Assembly: GCF_036227205.1 (NCBI RefSeq)
Contig: NZ_CP109442.1
Location: 1,922,001-1,986,000 of the forward strand
Direction of reading: 5' to 3'
DNA: 64,000 bases
DNA from: Amycolatopsis sp. NBC_01480
GTDB lineage: Bacteria; Actinomycetota; Actinomycetes; Mycobacteriales; Pseudonocardiaceae
Shown here: positions 37,902 through 48,379 of the stretch, one piece after another
Layout of the letters: each line of letters opens with the position of its first letter
Numbering within the stretch: position 1 is the first letter of the stretch
Notes under the pieces: model-generated
Told to the model about the DNA's origin: nothing
What the model saw: the letters and a program-made list of their open reading frames with translations, nothing else
Databases searched by the model: none
Translations under genes and position numbers: made by a program

Positions 37902-37944
37902 GTGTTTATGACGGTTAGAACCGTCATAAACACTCACGAGTCCT
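37891..37944. repeat. Palindromic repeat family 1, copy B
   Basis: The longest copy: 26-bp perfect arms around an AG centre. The arm begins AGGACTCGTGAGTGTTTATG and ends ACGGTT. The C-to-T change relative to copy A is matched by a compensating change in the other arm, so pairing is preserved. It overlaps the MarR stop codon and ends next to a decayed NUDIX gene. Confidence 0.88.
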
Positions 37945-38163
37945 GGTACTTCCCCGGCCGGCGCCTGGGAAGCGCAGGCGCACGGCCGCGCGTCCGGCGT
38001 GGTGGTGCGGATGACCTGCTACACCGCCGAATCCACCGGCACCCTCACGCCGAGCAGTGAGATCGCGGAACTCGCGTGGCTCGGGTACGCCGACCGCCCA
38101 CGCGTCTCCGCCGTGGACCAGCTGATCTTCGACGACCTGCACTCGCAAGGGCTGCTGCGCTGA
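37943..38163 (+). pseudogene. NUDIX hydrolase remnant
   Basis: No start codon or intact NUDIX box is present, but the last frame encodes WEAQAHGRASGVVVRMTCYT, then EIAELAWLGYADRPRVSAVD and QLIFDDLHSQGLLR. This is the usual C-terminal half of actinobacterial NUDIX hydrolases (FEAQAHG, MTCYT). Immediately upstream in another frame, WYFPG resembles the residues just before the NUDIX signature, so the signature and about 30 or more residues around it have been deleted, with a frame change. The N-terminal part is replaced by the palindromic repeat and the MarR gene. It is not functional. Confidence 0.65.
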
Positions 38164-38187
38164 CCGGCCTCGCCTAGGCTGTTTCCC

Positions 38188-38571
38188 ATGCTGCGACTCG
38201 GTTTCCCCGTCATCGGGGTGGAAGACGTCAAGCGGGCGGCTGATTTCTGGACGGCTGCGCTGAACCTCGTCGAGACGGCGGAGTGGGAGAGCCAGACCTG
38301 GCGCACGCTCGGCCACGCCGACGGTTCCGGGCACGCGCTGGCCCTCATGCGCAGCGAGTCGCCCGCCGAGGAAAAGCCCCGCCTGCACCTCGATCTGCTG
38401 GTGGACACCGCGGCCGAACAGGAAGCCGAAATCGAGCGACTGCTGGCCCTCGGCGCGAGCCACGTCGACTGGGCGGACTACCCGCCGAAGCCGGACTTCG
38501 TGGTGCTGGCAGATCCGGACGGCAACCGGTTCTGCGTCGTCGACCTCAGCAGCGCGCCGTCCGGCGGCTGA
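38188..38571 (+). CDS. VOC (glyoxalase-fold) family protein
   Basis: 127 aa, one pair of VOC modules. FPVIGVEDVKRAADFWTAAL is the typical first beta-alpha unit, and DFVVLADPDGNRFCVVD the typical last strand with a Glu/Asp-type metal position (DPDGN). It resembles glyoxalase/bleomycin-resistance-like proteins; a metal-dependent or ligand-binding role is possible. It is convergent with the TetR gene 38578-39246. The substrate is unknown. Confidence 0.85.
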   Translation: MLRLGFPVIGVEDVKRAADFWTAALNLVETAEWESQTWRTLGHADGSGHALALMRSESPAEEKPRLHLDLLVDTAAEQEAEIERLLALGASHVDWADYPPKPDFVVLADPDGNRFCVVDLSSAPSGG

Positions 38572-38577
38572 GACCGC

Positions 38578-39246
38578 TCAACCGAGCAGTTTGGGCTTGT
38601 GCTCCAAGTGGGACAACCCGTTCCACGCCAGGTTCACCAGGTGCGCCGCCACTTCGTCGCGCTTCGGCTTGCGGGCGTCGAGCCACCACTGACCGGTCAG
38701 CGCGACCATGCCGACCAGAGCCTGGGCGTACACCGCGGAAAGCTTCTCCTCGTACCCGCGCGCGGCGAACTGCTGCGCGAGGATGTGCTCCACCTGGCTG
38801 GCGATGTCGTTCAGCACAGTGGAAAACGTGCCGGTGGAGCTGGCCACCGGGGAATCGCGGACCAGGATGCGGAAGCCGTCGTGGGAGTCCTCGACGTAGC
38901 CGAGCAACGCGCCGGCCGCCTGTTCCAGCATCACCCGCGGGTGGCCGCCGTGCAGGGTCGAGACCATGCGGTCGAGCAGGACGCGCGTCTCGCGGTCCAC
39001 GACCACCGCGTAGATGCCTTCCTTGCCACCGAAATGCTCGTACACCACCGGCTTGGAGACGTTGGCGCGAGCCGCGATCTCCTCCACCGAGGTGCCGTCG
39101 AAACCCTTCTCCGCGAACAGGGCCCGCGCCACGTTCAGCAATTGCTGCCTGCGCTCGCTGCCCGTCATGCGGACCCGGGTCACCGGAGCGGTCGGTCGCG
39201 CTCCGGTGACGGCCGCCTCTCGCTTGGCCCGTCGTCTCCCCGCCAC
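38578..39246 (-). CDS. TetR-family regulator, probably of the adjacent desaturase
   Basis: 222 aa. The N-terminal helix-turn-helix reads RRQQLLNVARALFAEKGFDG followed by VEEIAARANVSKPVVYEHFG. The C-terminal ligand domain has no named motif. It begins 27 bp downstream of the desaturase gene on the same strand, so the two form an operon. An inverted repeat upstream of the desaturase (40292-40304) is a good candidate target. The arrangement resembles DesT/FasR-type control of membrane lipid unsaturation, which is an inference. Confidence 0.85.
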   Translation of the reverse strand: MAGRRRAKREAAVTGARPTAPVTRVRMTGSERRQQLLNVARALFAEKGFDGTSVEEIAARANVSKPVVYEHFGGKEGIYAVVVDRETRVLLDRMVSTLHGGHPRVMLEQAAGALLGYVEDSHDGFRILVRDSPVASSTGTFSTVLNDIASQVEHILAQQFAARGYEEKLSAVYAQALVGMVALTGQWWLDARKPKRDEVAAHLVNLAWNGLSHLEHKPKLLG

Positions 39247-39273
39247 CGGGGCAGACTACGCCGAACCGGAGAC

Positions 39274-40239
39274 CTACTTCGCTTCGGCGGCGATCCGCGC
39301 CAGCCGCTGCGGGGTCGGCCAGCGCACGTCGTGCACCCAGCCGAACTTCTCGAAGATCCAGATCAGCCGGGCGGACATGTCGATCTGGCCGCGCTGCACG
39401 CCGTGCCGCGCGGACGTCGGGTCGGCGTGGTGCAGGTTGTGCCAGGACTCGCCGAAGGAGAAGATCGCCAGCGGCCAGAAGTTGGCCGACTTGTCCCGCG
39501 CGGCGAACGGGCGCTCGCCGATCATGTGGCAGATCGAGTTGACCGACCAGGTCACGTGGTGCAGCACGCAGATGCGCACCAGCCCGGCCCAGAAGAACGC
39601 GGTCACCGCGCCCCAGAACGACCACGAGATCAGCCCGCCCAGCAGCGCCGGCAGCAGCAGGCTGACCAGTGCCCAGAGCCAGAACAGGTCGTCGACCTTG
39701 CGGATGGCGCTGTCCTTGACCAGATCGGGCGCGAACCGCCCCTGGTTGCTGGTGTCGCGCTCGAACAGCCAGCCCATGTGCGCGTGCCAGAAGCCCTTGG
39801 CGATGGCCATCGGCGAGGTGCCGAACGCCCACGGGGAGTGCGGGTCGCCGTCGCGGTCGGAGAACGCGTGGTGCCGGCGGTGGTCCGCCACCCAGGTGAT
39901 CACCGGGCCCTGCAAGGCGATGCTGCCGGCGATGGCCAGCACCACGCGCAGCCACGTCTTGGCCTTGAACGAGCCGTGCGTGAAGTAACGGTGGTAGGCC
40001 ACGGTGATGCCGAGCCCGCTGATCCCGTAGAAGACCACGAACAGCCCGACGTCGACCCAGCTCAGGCCCCAGCCCCAGGCGAACGGGACGGCGACCAGGA
40101 GCGCCACCAGCGGCGCGATCACGCCGAAGTACACGGAGAACTGGACCCCGATCGACCGGTGCCCCTCGATGATCGGTTTGGGCCCCTTCGGGGCCGGTGG
40201 CTCTCCAGCGGGCTGGGAACGGTCAAGGGTGGCCGTCAT
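39274..40239 (-). CDS. Acyl-CoA (delta-9 type) fatty acid desaturase
   Basis: 321 aa membrane di-iron desaturase. Three histidine boxes are present: HRYFTH, HRRHHAFSD and HNLHHADP. Several membrane segments (LVALLVAVPFAWGWGLSW, GLFVVFYGISGLGITVAY) hold the active site at the cytoplasmic face. Enzymes of this type insert a double bond into saturated acyl-CoA and need an electron donor. The start used is ATG 40239; GTG 40248, closer to the AGGAAG ribosome binding site, is an alternative. The downstream TetR gene and the upstream inverted repeat suggest feedback control by acyl-CoA. Confidence 0.92.
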   Translation of the reverse strand: MTATLDRSQPAGEPPAPKGPKPIIEGHRSIGVQFSVYFGVIAPLVALLVAVPFAWGWGLSWVDVGLFVVFYGISGLGITVAYHRYFTHGSFKAKTWLRVVLAIAGSIALQGPVITWVADHRRHHAFSDRDGDPHSPWAFGTSPMAIAKGFWHAHMGWLFERDTSNQGRFAPDLVKDSAIRKVDDLFWLWALVSLLLPALLGGLISWSFWGAVTAFFWAGLVRICVLHHVTWSVNSICHMIGERPFAARDKSANFWPLAIFSFGESWHNLHHADPTSARHGVQRGQIDMSARLIWIFEKFGWVHDVRWPTPQRLARIAAEAK

Positions 40240-40291
40240 ACAGTTCACTTCTTCCTACGAGCCCTTACGAAGGGTCACCTTACCTACGATG

Positions 40292-40304
40292 CCGTAAGTT
40301 ACGG
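40292..40304. promoter_or_regulatory. Candidate TetR operator upstream of desaturase
   Basis: CCGTAAGTTACGG is a perfect 13-bp inverted repeat with a one-base centre, 53 bp upstream of the desaturase start. Further TTAC(G) half-sites occur nearby (40264-40269, 40280-40284). It is the probable target of the co-transcribed TetR protein. Confidence 0.5.
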
Positions 40305-40445
40305 TACAGGAGGTTTCACGCCCTGGGGAGGCCCGATTTGCCCGTTCCCCGGGTAGTCAACTGCTTTTACCGGGTACCCACCGCGCGCGGGCGTCACCCT
40401 CCCGCGACCGGGGTCCTCGATCATCGCTATCCTGACCAGGATCGA

Positions 40446-40517
40446 TCCGCCGTAGTGTAATCGGCAGCACTTCAGATTTTGGTTCTGACGGTTCAGGTTC
40501 GAATCCTGGCGGCGGAG
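40446..40517 (+). tRNA. tRNA-Gln (anticodon UUG)
   Basis: 72 nt cloverleaf. The acceptor stem TCCGCCG (40446-40452) pairs with CGGCGGA (40510-40516), with discriminator G at 40517. The D-arm is GTGT/GCAC, the anticodon stem TCAGA/TCTGA with loop TTTTGGT giving anticodon TTG, and the T-arm CAGG-TTCGAAT-CCTG. The 3' CCA is not encoded. Confidence 0.95.
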
Positions 40518-40556
40518 CAGCGGAACGTTCCTGGCGGCCTTGGCGATGGGGGGTGG

Positions 40557-42311
40557 GTGCGCCTGACCGACGAAGCGACCGACGACACGGGGGCCAGGCG
40601 CCCGACCCTCGCGGAGATGTCCGACGCCTGGCTGGTTGGCCGGGGCCGTGAGCTGATCGCGGCGGTCCAGCGGCAGCCGCACGAGCAGCAGCTCGAGATC
40701 GTCGCGATCATGGACGAGCTGCTCGAAGAGACCCTGCGCCGCGGCGAGCCCACACTGGTCGCGCAGCTGTTGCGCGCGTCCGCCTTCGCCCGCCTGGTCA
40801 CGCGCGGCCTGGCCGCCGAGGCCGAGCCGCGGCTCGACGAGATGCTCGCGCACACCCGGCGCCACGGCCTTTCCCTGTTGCGCGCCGACGCGCACGCCCT
40901 GCGCGGGCGCCGGCTGGTGCTGGCCGCGCAGGAGGACGCCGCGCTCACCGAGATCGCCAGGGCGCTGGCGATCCTGGACGACTCCACCATCCCGGACCGC
41001 CAGATCGGCATCCGCAACTGGAACCGGATGCTGTCCAACGCCTTGCTCGACTGCTGGATCGTGCTCAACCAGCTCGGCGTGTACGAGGCCGCCGAGGAGG
41101 TGCTCGGCCGCGCGCACCAGGCGATCCGCGACAGCGCGAGCCCGCACGAGATCACCCTGCAGCTGATGAACCGGGTGCGGCTGATGCTCGGCTGGGGCCT
41201 GCGGCTGGAGCGCGTCGAGCAGTACGACGAGGCCAGGGAGAAGTTCCGCACGGCCGCGTCGATGGCGGTCGCGGCCGAGGGCCCGTTCGCCGAGTCACTG
41301 TTCCCGCGCAAGGCCGGCGTCGCGGCCGTCGACCAGGTCGGTGTGCTCGCGTCCGCGCTCGCGCTGCACAACCCGAGTGAAGACCAGGTGGCGCGCCTGC
41401 ACGAGCTGAACAGCGGCCAGCAGTTCCCGCACGAGCAGGAGATCGTCGCCATCGCGCTGGCCCGCTGCCTGGACCGGTCCGACCGCCGCGAGGAAGCGCT
41501 GCAGGTGCTGCTCGACGTCCGCGCGGCGATGAACAGGGACCTCTCGCAGCCGTCGATGCGGCTCAACGTGGCCCGCGAGCTCGCCCGCCTGGACACCTCG
41601 AAGGACTTCCAGACCGGCGCCAGCCCTTCGATGATCGACTACGCCACCACACTCGAGGCCGAGATGTGGACGCTGCGCGAGTCGCAGATCGCCACGCTGA
41701 ACGCCCGCCGCGAGCACGAGCGCCTCTCCGCCGAACACGGCGCGATCACCCAGCAGGCCCTGCAGGACCCGCTCACCGGGCTGCCGAACCGCCGCGCGCT
41801 GGACGAGCGCCTGCGCACGCTGGCTTCGTCGGCCGACGCGCAGCCGCTGGCCGTCGGGCTGGTCGACCTCGACGGCTTCAAGGGCGTCAACGACCGGCAG
41901 TCGCACGCCGAGGGCGACAACGTGCTCCGTGTCGTCGCGAGCACGCTTCGTGACGCCTTGCGCGGCGACGACGTCGTCGCGCGGTACGGCGGCGACGAGT
42001 TCATCGTGCTGCTCCCGGGCGCGCCCGCGTCGGCGGCGAAGATGGCGCTGGGGCGCGCAGTGAAATCCGTCGCAGACCTGCCACACCACCTTTCGCACGG
42101 CGTCACGCTCTCGATCGGCCTGGTTTCACTGCGCCCGCAGGAACGGGCCGAGCAGGTGCTCGCACGCGCGGATGCCGCTATGTACCAGGCAAAACGCGGT
42201 GGCGGCAACCAGGTGGCGTCGGCCAACTCGATGGCCACCGACGCGGGCGCCGGCTGGCCCGACGGGAGCAGCCCGACCGACCCCGCGTGGGACTCCGAAG
42301 ACCCCACGTAG
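40557..42311 (+). CDS. GGDEF diguanylate cyclase with helical N-terminal domain
   Basis: 584 aa. The C-terminal about 170 residues are a GGDEF domain: [30 protein letters not shown] and the active-site loop [15 protein letters not shown], all intact. It should make cyclic di-GMP. The N-terminal about 390 residues are alpha-helical and TPR-like (repeated Leu/Ala-rich helix pairs), probably for protein contacts. No transmembrane segment is seen, so the protein is cytoplasmic. The start used is GTG 40557 behind GGGGGG; the longer open frame would begin inside the tRNA gene and is rejected. Confidence 0.87.
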   Translation: MRLTDEATDDTGARRPTLAEMSDAWLVGRGRELIAAVQRQPHEQQLEIVAIMDELLEETLRRGEPTLVAQLLRASAFARLVTRGLAAEAEPRLDEMLAHTRRHGLSLLRADAHALRGRRLVLAAQEDAALTEIARALAILDDSTIPDRQIGIRNWNRMLSNALLDCWIVLNQLGVYEAAEEVLGRAHQAIRDSASPHEITLQLMNRVRLMLGWGLRLERVEQYDEAREKFRTAASMAVAAEGPFAESLFPRKAGVAAVDQVGVLASALALHNPSEDQVARLHELNSGQQFPHEQEIVAIALARCLDRSDRREEALQVLLDVRAAMNRDLSQPSMRLNVARELARLDTSKDFQTGASPSMIDYATTLEAEMWTLRESQIATLNARREHERLSAEHGAITQQALQDPLTGLPNRRALDERLRTLASSADAQPLAVGLVDLDGFKGVNDRQSHAEGDNVLRVVASTLRDALRGDDVVARYGGDEFIVLLPGAPASAAKMALGRAVKSVADLPHHLSHGVTLSIGLVSLRPQERAEQVLARADAAMYQAKRGGGNQVASANSMATDAGAGWPDGSSPTDPAWDSEDPT

Positions 42312-42358
42312 GATCGTTGGCCGACGGAGACCACACCGGTGAATCATTGGGAGTGTCG

Positions 42359-43852
42359 TTGAGCGGCCCGCTGAGCACGCTGATCCTCGCCGCGGGTGAG
42401 GGCACCCGCATGCGTTCGTCCACCCCCAAGGTGCTGCACCCGATCGCCGGGCGCGCCTTGGTGGAGCACGCTGTCCGCGCCGCGGCCGGACTGGACCCGG
42501 AGCACCTCGTCGTGGTGATCGGCCACGGCCGTGACGCCGTCGGCGCCGAGCTGGCGCGCGTCGGCGGGGTGCTGGGCCGCGAAGTCACCACCGCCGTGCA
42601 GGCCGAGCAGAAGGGCACCGGGCACGCCGTTTCCTGCGCGCTGCGCGAGCTGCCGGACGGCCTGACCGGCACCGTGCTCGTCAGCTACGGCGACGTGCCG
42701 CTGCTGGACACCGAGACGCTGTCCGCGCTGCTGGCCGAGCACACCGGCTCGGGCAACGCGGTCACCGTGCTCACCGCTGTGGTCGCCGATCCGTCCGGCT
42801 ACGGCCGGATCGTGCGCGACGACGCGGGCGGGGTGAGCGCCATCGTCGAGCACAAGGACGCGACGCCGGCGCAGCATGAGATCCAGGAGATCAACTCCGG
42901 CGTCTACGCGTTCGACGCCGCGGTGCTGACCGACGGCCTCTCGCGCTTGTCGACCGACAACGCGCAGGGCGAGCTGTACCTCACCGACGTGCTCGGCATC
43001 GCCCGAGAGGACGGCAAGGGCGTCGGCGCGCTGGTGGTCGACGACCCGTGGGTCACCGAGGGCGTGAACGACCGCGTGCAGCTCTCGGTGCTGGGCGCTG
43101 AGTACAACCGCCGGATCGTGCGCCGCTGGCAGCGCGAGGGCGTGACCGTGACCGACCCGGCCACCACCTGGATCGGCGCGGACGTGACGCTCGCCCGCGA
43201 CGTCCTGCTGGAGCCGAACACCCAGCTCAAGGGCGCCACCTCGGTCGGCGAGGGCTCGGTGGTCGGCCCGGACACCACGCTCACCGACGTGGTCATCGGC
43301 GCGCACGCCTCGGTCGTGCGCGTGCACGGCTCCGGCTCCGAGCTGGGCGACGGCGTGAACGTCGGCCCGTACACCTACCTGCGGCCGGGCACGAAGCTCG
43401 GCGCCAAGGGCAAGCTGGGCGCGTTCGTCGAGACCAAGAACGCCGAAATCGGCACCGGCACCAAGGTGCCGCACCTGACCTACGTCGGCGACGCGAAGAT
43501 CGGCGAGCACAGCAACATCGGCTGCTCCAGCGTGTTCGTGAACTACGACGGGGTGGGCAAGCACCACACCGTCGTCGGCTCGCACGTGCGCCTCGGCGCG
43601 GACAACACGCTGGTGGCGCCGGTGCGGATCGGCGACGGCGCTTACAGTGGGGCGGGTGCGGTGATCCGCGACGACGTCCCGCCGGGTGCGCTGGCGGTGT
43701 CGGCGGGCCCGCAGCGCACCATCGAAGGCTGGGCGGGCCGGCGCAGGCCGGGCACGCCCGCGGCGGAGGCGGCTGAAGCCGCGCTCGCCGCGCAGCAGGA
43801 CACCGCCGTGTCCGTGGCAGAAGCAGGAACCGACGGGGAGTCGCCAGCATGA
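42359..43852 (+). CDS. glmU: GlmU bifunctional UDP-GlcNAc pyrophosphorylase / GlcN-1-P acetyltransferase
   Basis: 497 aa. The N-terminal uridyltransferase has [20 protein letters not shown] and YGDVPLLD. The C-terminal left-handed beta-helix acetyltransferase shows hexapeptide repeats ([28 protein letters not shown]) and the typical [19 protein letters not shown] and [11 protein letters not shown]. It makes UDP-GlcNAc for peptidoglycan. TTG 42359, 5 nt after GGGAG, is preferred over GTG 42353. The stop overlaps the prs start (ATGA), so glmU-prs are coupled, as in other actinobacteria. Confidence 0.96.
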   Translation: MSGPLSTLILAAGEGTRMRSSTPKVLHPIAGRALVEHAVRAAAGLDPEHLVVVIGHGRDAVGAELARVGGVLGREVTTAVQAEQKGTGHAVSCALRELPDGLTGTVLVSYGDVPLLDTETLSALLAEHTGSGNAVTVLTAVVADPSGYGRIVRDDAGGVSAIVEHKDATPAQHEIQEINSGVYAFDAAVLTDGLSRLSTDNAQGELYLTDVLGIAREDGKGVGALVVDDPWVTEGVNDRVQLSVLGAEYNRRIVRRWQREGVTVTDPATTWIGADVTLARDVLLEPNTQLKGATSVGEGSVVGPDTTLTDVVIGAHASVVRVHGSGSELGDGVNVGPYTYLRPGTKLGAKGKLGAFVETKNAEIGTGTKVPHLTYVGDAKIGEHSNIGCSSVFVNYDGVGKHHTVVGSHVRLGADNTLVAPVRIGDGAYSGAGAVIRDDVPPGALAVSAGPQRTIEGWAGRRRPGTPAAEAAEAALAAQQDTAVSVAEAGTDGESPA

Positions 43853-44829
43853 GTCCGAAGTCAGGCACACCGAAGAAGAACCTGATGCTCTTCTCCGGTC
43901 GCGCGCACCGTGAGCTCGCGGAAGAGGTGGCCGAGCACCTCAATGTGACGATCACCCCGCAGACCGCGCACACGTTCGCCAACGGCGAGCTGTTCGTGCG
44001 GTTCGAGGAGTCGGTGCGCGGCACCGACGCCTTCGTGATCCAGGCGCACACCACGCCCATCAACGAGTACGTGATGGAGCAGCTGATCATGGTGGACGCG
44101 CTCAAGCGGGCGAGCGCGAAGCGGATCACCGTGGTGATGCCGTTCTACCCGTACGCGCGGCAGGACAAGAAGCACAAGGGCCGCGAGCCGATCTCGGCCC
44201 GGCTGATCGCGGACCTGTTCAAGACCGCGGGCGCCGACCGGATCATGACGGTCGACCTGCACACTGCGCAGATCCAGGGCTTCTTCGACGGCCCGGTCGA
44301 CCACCTGATGGCCCAGTCGGTCCTCGCCGACCACATCAAGGCCACCTACGGCGACGCGGACATCACCGTCGTCTCGCCGGACTCGGGCCGCGTGCGGCTG
44401 GCCGAGAAGTGGGCGCAGCAGCTGGGCGACCGGCCGATCGCGTTCATCCACAAGACGCGCGACCCGGACAAGCCCAACCAGGCCGTGGCCAATCGCGTGG
44501 TCGGCAAGGTGCAGGGCAAGCTCTGCGTGCTGATCGACGACATGATCGACACCGGCGGCACGATCGTGAAGGCCACCGAGGCGCTGATCCAGGAGGGCGC
44601 GGCGGACGTGGTCATCGCGACCACGCACGGCATCCTCTCCGACCCCGCGACCGAGCGGCTCTCGCAGTGCAAGGCCCGCGAGGTCATCGTCACCAACACG
44701 CTGCCGATCCCGGAGGAGAAGCGCTTCCCGGGGCTGACGGTGCTGTCCATCGCGCCGATGCTCGCCGAGGCCATCCAGCAGGTCTTCGAGGACGGCTCGG
44801 TCACCTCGCTGTTCGACGGCGCCGCCTGA
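43849..44829 (+). CDS. prs: Ribose-phosphate diphosphokinase (PRPP synthase)
   Basis: 326 aa. Motifs are intact: [16 protein letters not shown] in the ATP flap region, the metal/ATP segment [20 protein letters not shown], and the PRPP-binding loop [20 protein letters not shown]. The enzyme makes PRPP from ribose 5-phosphate for purine, pyrimidine, His, Trp and decaprenyl-phosphoryl-arabinose synthesis. ATG 43849 overlaps the glmU stop. A strong palindrome (44844-44894) follows and probably terminates the glmU-prs transcript. Confidence 0.97.
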   Translation: MSPKSGTPKKNLMLFSGRAHRELAEEVAEHLNVTITPQTAHTFANGELFVRFEESVRGTDAFVIQAHTTPINEYVMEQLIMVDALKRASAKRITVVMPFYPYARQDKKHKGREPISARLIADLFKTAGADRIMTVDLHTAQIQGFFDGPVDHLMAQSVLADHIKATYGDADITVVSPDSGRVRLAEKWAQQLGDRPIAFIHKTRDPDKPNQAVANRVVGKVQGKLCVLIDDMIDTGGTIVKATEALIQEGAADVVIATTHGILSDPATERLSQCKAREVIVTNTLPIPEEKRFPGLTVLSIAPMLAEAIQQVFEDGSVTSLFDGAA

Positions 44830-44843
44830 CCGCTTTCCGAAGT

Positions 44844-44894
44844 CCGTCAAGGCCTCCTTACCCGCGTCGGACGCGGGTAAGGAGGCCTTGACGG
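44844..44894. repeat. Palindromic repeat family 2, copy A
   Basis: Perfect 25-bp arms around a single G. The arm begins CCGTCAAGGCCTCCTTACCC and ends GCGTC. It starts 15 bp after the prs stop. The second copy, 58209-58257, has the same 24-bp arm and differs only at the centre base. It is a probable rho-independent-like terminator without a T-tract. Confidence 0.87.
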
Positions 44895-44982
44895 CGTCTG
44901 ACCCGTTTCGCCGCAGGTGAACCTCGGTCCGCCGGCGGCGAAATCGTCTCCGCCCCCGCTGCCGAGGGGTTAGTTTCGCCGC

Positions 44983-45855
44983 ATGGGGAAATTCAAATTC
45001 GGCGTCAGCCTCCGCGGTGTGACGGACCGGGCCGAGTGGGTCGCCAAGTGCCGCCGGGCCGAAGAGCTGGGCTACGACGTCATCACGGTGCCCGACCATC
45101 TCGGCCCCGGCCGTCCCGCGCCGTTCCCGGCGCTGGTGGCCGCGGCCGCCGTCACCGAGCGGCCGCGAGTGGGCACGCTGGTGTCCAACGTGCCGTTCTA
45201 CAACCTGGCGCTCTTCGCGCGTGACGTCGCGACCACCGACGCGCTCACCGGCGGCCGGCTCGACCTCGGGCTCGGGTCCGGCCATATGAAGTCCGAGTTC
45301 GACGACGCCGGGCTGCCGTGGCGCAAGGCGTCCGAGCGGATCGACTACCTGGTCGAAGGCCTCGACGAGCTGAAGACCCGTCTCGCCGAGGAGGGCGGCC
45401 TGCCGCGCCTGCTGATCGCGGGCAACAGCGACGGGGTGCTGCGCCTCGCCGCGAAGCACGCCGACATCGCGGGCTTCGCTGGGCTTCGGCAGGACCGCGG
45501 GAAACCGCCGGGCACCTTCGTGCTCGACAACGCCGAGGCGATGGACGAACGCGTCCGCTACTTCCGCTCGCTCGCCGGCGACCGCGAGGTCGAGTACAAC
45601 ATGCTGGTCCAGCGCGTGGTCGTGACCGAAGACCGCCGCGCCGCGGCAGCCGAGTGGCACACGGACACCGACGAACGCTCGGCGGCGGACGTCGACGAGC
45701 TGCTGACCGCGCCACAACTGCTCCTCGGCACGGTCGACGAGATCGTCCAGCAACTCCTCGACCGACGTGAGCGCTACGGCTTCTCCTACATCACCGTCTT
45801 CGAGGCGATGCTGGAAACCTTCGCCCCGGTGCTCGCCGAGCTCCGCGGTCAGTAG
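44983..45855 (+). CDS. LLM-class F420-dependent oxidoreductase (TIGR03621-like)
   Basis: 290 aa. The segments KFGVSLRGVTDRAEWVAKCR, YDVITVPDHLGPGRPAPFPA, LTGGRLDLGLGSGHMKSEFD and PRLLIAGNSDGVLRLAAKHA match the actinobacterial F420-type luciferase-like family, a group distinct from the SsuD-like gene at 1466. The likely cofactor is F420 or FMN; the substrate is unknown. ATG 44983 starts after a 153-bp gap holding the family 2 palindrome. It is convergent with the TetR gene at 45866. Confidence 0.82.
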   Translation: MGKFKFGVSLRGVTDRAEWVAKCRRAEELGYDVITVPDHLGPGRPAPFPALVAAAAVTERPRVGTLVSNVPFYNLALFARDVATTDALTGGRLDLGLGSGHMKSEFDDAGLPWRKASERIDYLVEGLDELKTRLAEEGGLPRLLIAGNSDGVLRLAAKHADIAGFAGLRQDRGKPPGTFVLDNAEAMDERVRYFRSLAGDREVEYNMLVQRVVVTEDRRAAAAEWHTDTDERSAADVDELLTAPQLLLGTVDEIVQQLLDRRERYGFSYITVFEAMLETFAPVLAELRGQ

Positions 45856-45865
45856 CGAGTTCTCC

Positions 45866-46516
45866 TTACTCCGCAACACTTTCCGCCGCTGACCGAACCT
45901 TCGCCACCGCCTCACCGGCAATCAGCGTCAGCACCCGGCCGAGCAGGTCGTCCGGGACGGCCTCGTCGTCGATGTCCGATTCGACGGCGAGGCCGTTGCT
46001 GAGCGCCAGCAGGATCACGGCGAACTCCTGCGGCGGCAGCGGCAGGTCCAGGTCCAGCCCCTCGGACAGCCGTTCCAGCGCCCGCGCGATGGTCGTGCGG
46101 ACCTCGCGGCGGCGCAGCTTCAACGCGTCGCGCCGGTGCTCGTCGTGATGGGCCAGGGCGAAGAACTCCGCGAGCAGCCGGTGCCAGACAGCGTCCGTGC
46201 GCATCTCGTGCATCAGCACCGCCGCGACGTTCGCCAGGCCCACGCCACCGTCGCCGGCCTCCGCGAAACCGGCCAGGCTCGCCTCGAGCCGGTGCGCGGC
46301 GTGCTCCTCCATCAGCGCAAGCACCAGCTCGTCCTTCGATGCGAAGCTCGAATACACCGCGCCCTTGGTCAGTCCCGCGGCCGCGGCGACCTCGGTCAGC
46401 TTCGACGCCGCGATCCCGCGCTCGCCGAAGACGGTGAACGCCGCGTCGAGGATGCGACGGCGGGTTTCGGCCCGCGTCGGCCGCGTCCGGCCGGGTCCGG
46501 GTTCCAGCGCGGCCAT
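45866..46516 (-). CDS. TetR-family regulator of the acyl-CoA synthetase
   Basis: 216 aa. The N-terminal helix-turn-helix reads RRRILDAAFTVFGERGIAAS followed by LTEVAAAAGLTKGAVYSSFA. It is divergent from the AMP-dependent synthetase gene, with two palindromic ATAC...GTAT sites in the 82-bp gap. It is therefore a probable fatty-acid-type repressor acting on itself and on the synthetase. The C-terminal domain should bind the ligand, perhaps acyl-CoA. Confidence 0.88.
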   Translation of the reverse strand: MAALEPGPGRTRPTRAETRRRILDAAFTVFGERGIAASKLTEVAAAAGLTKGAVYSSFASKDELVLALMEEHAAHRLEASLAGFAEAGDGGVGLANVAAVLMHEMRTDAVWHRLLAEFFALAHHDEHRRDALKLRRREVRTTIARALERLSEGLDLDLPLPPQEFAVILLALSNGLAVESDIDDEAVPDDLLGRVLTLIAGEAVAKVRSAAESVAE

Positions 46517-46564
46517 CGGCCGGTCCTCCCTGATCTGGGTCTTGACTTCTGCGAGCCCAACTCC

Positions 46565-46595
46565 ATACCTTCAAGTATCCAATACCCGGAGGTAT
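46565..46595. promoter_or_regulatory. Tandem TetR operators before the acyl-CoA synthetase gene
   Basis: ATACCTTCAAGTAT (46565-46578) and ATACCCGGAGGTAT (46582-46595) are 14-bp dyads with centres 17 bp apart; the second overlaps the GGAGG ribosome binding site. The motif GTATCCAAT also occurs twice as a direct repeat (46575 and 46592). They are expected to bind the divergent TetR protein. Confidence 0.6.
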
Positions 46596-46598
46596 CCA

Positions 46599-48332
<1,734 letters not shown>

Positions 48333-48379
48333 TCCACCGGCAACGCCGCCGGTGAGCCCCTGAGGAAGGAAGCTTCTCG

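Noticed and set aside
40479..40556. N-terminal extension of the GGDEF protein from ATG 40479
   Set aside because: It begins inside the tRNA-Gln gene; GTG 40557 has a good ribosome binding site.
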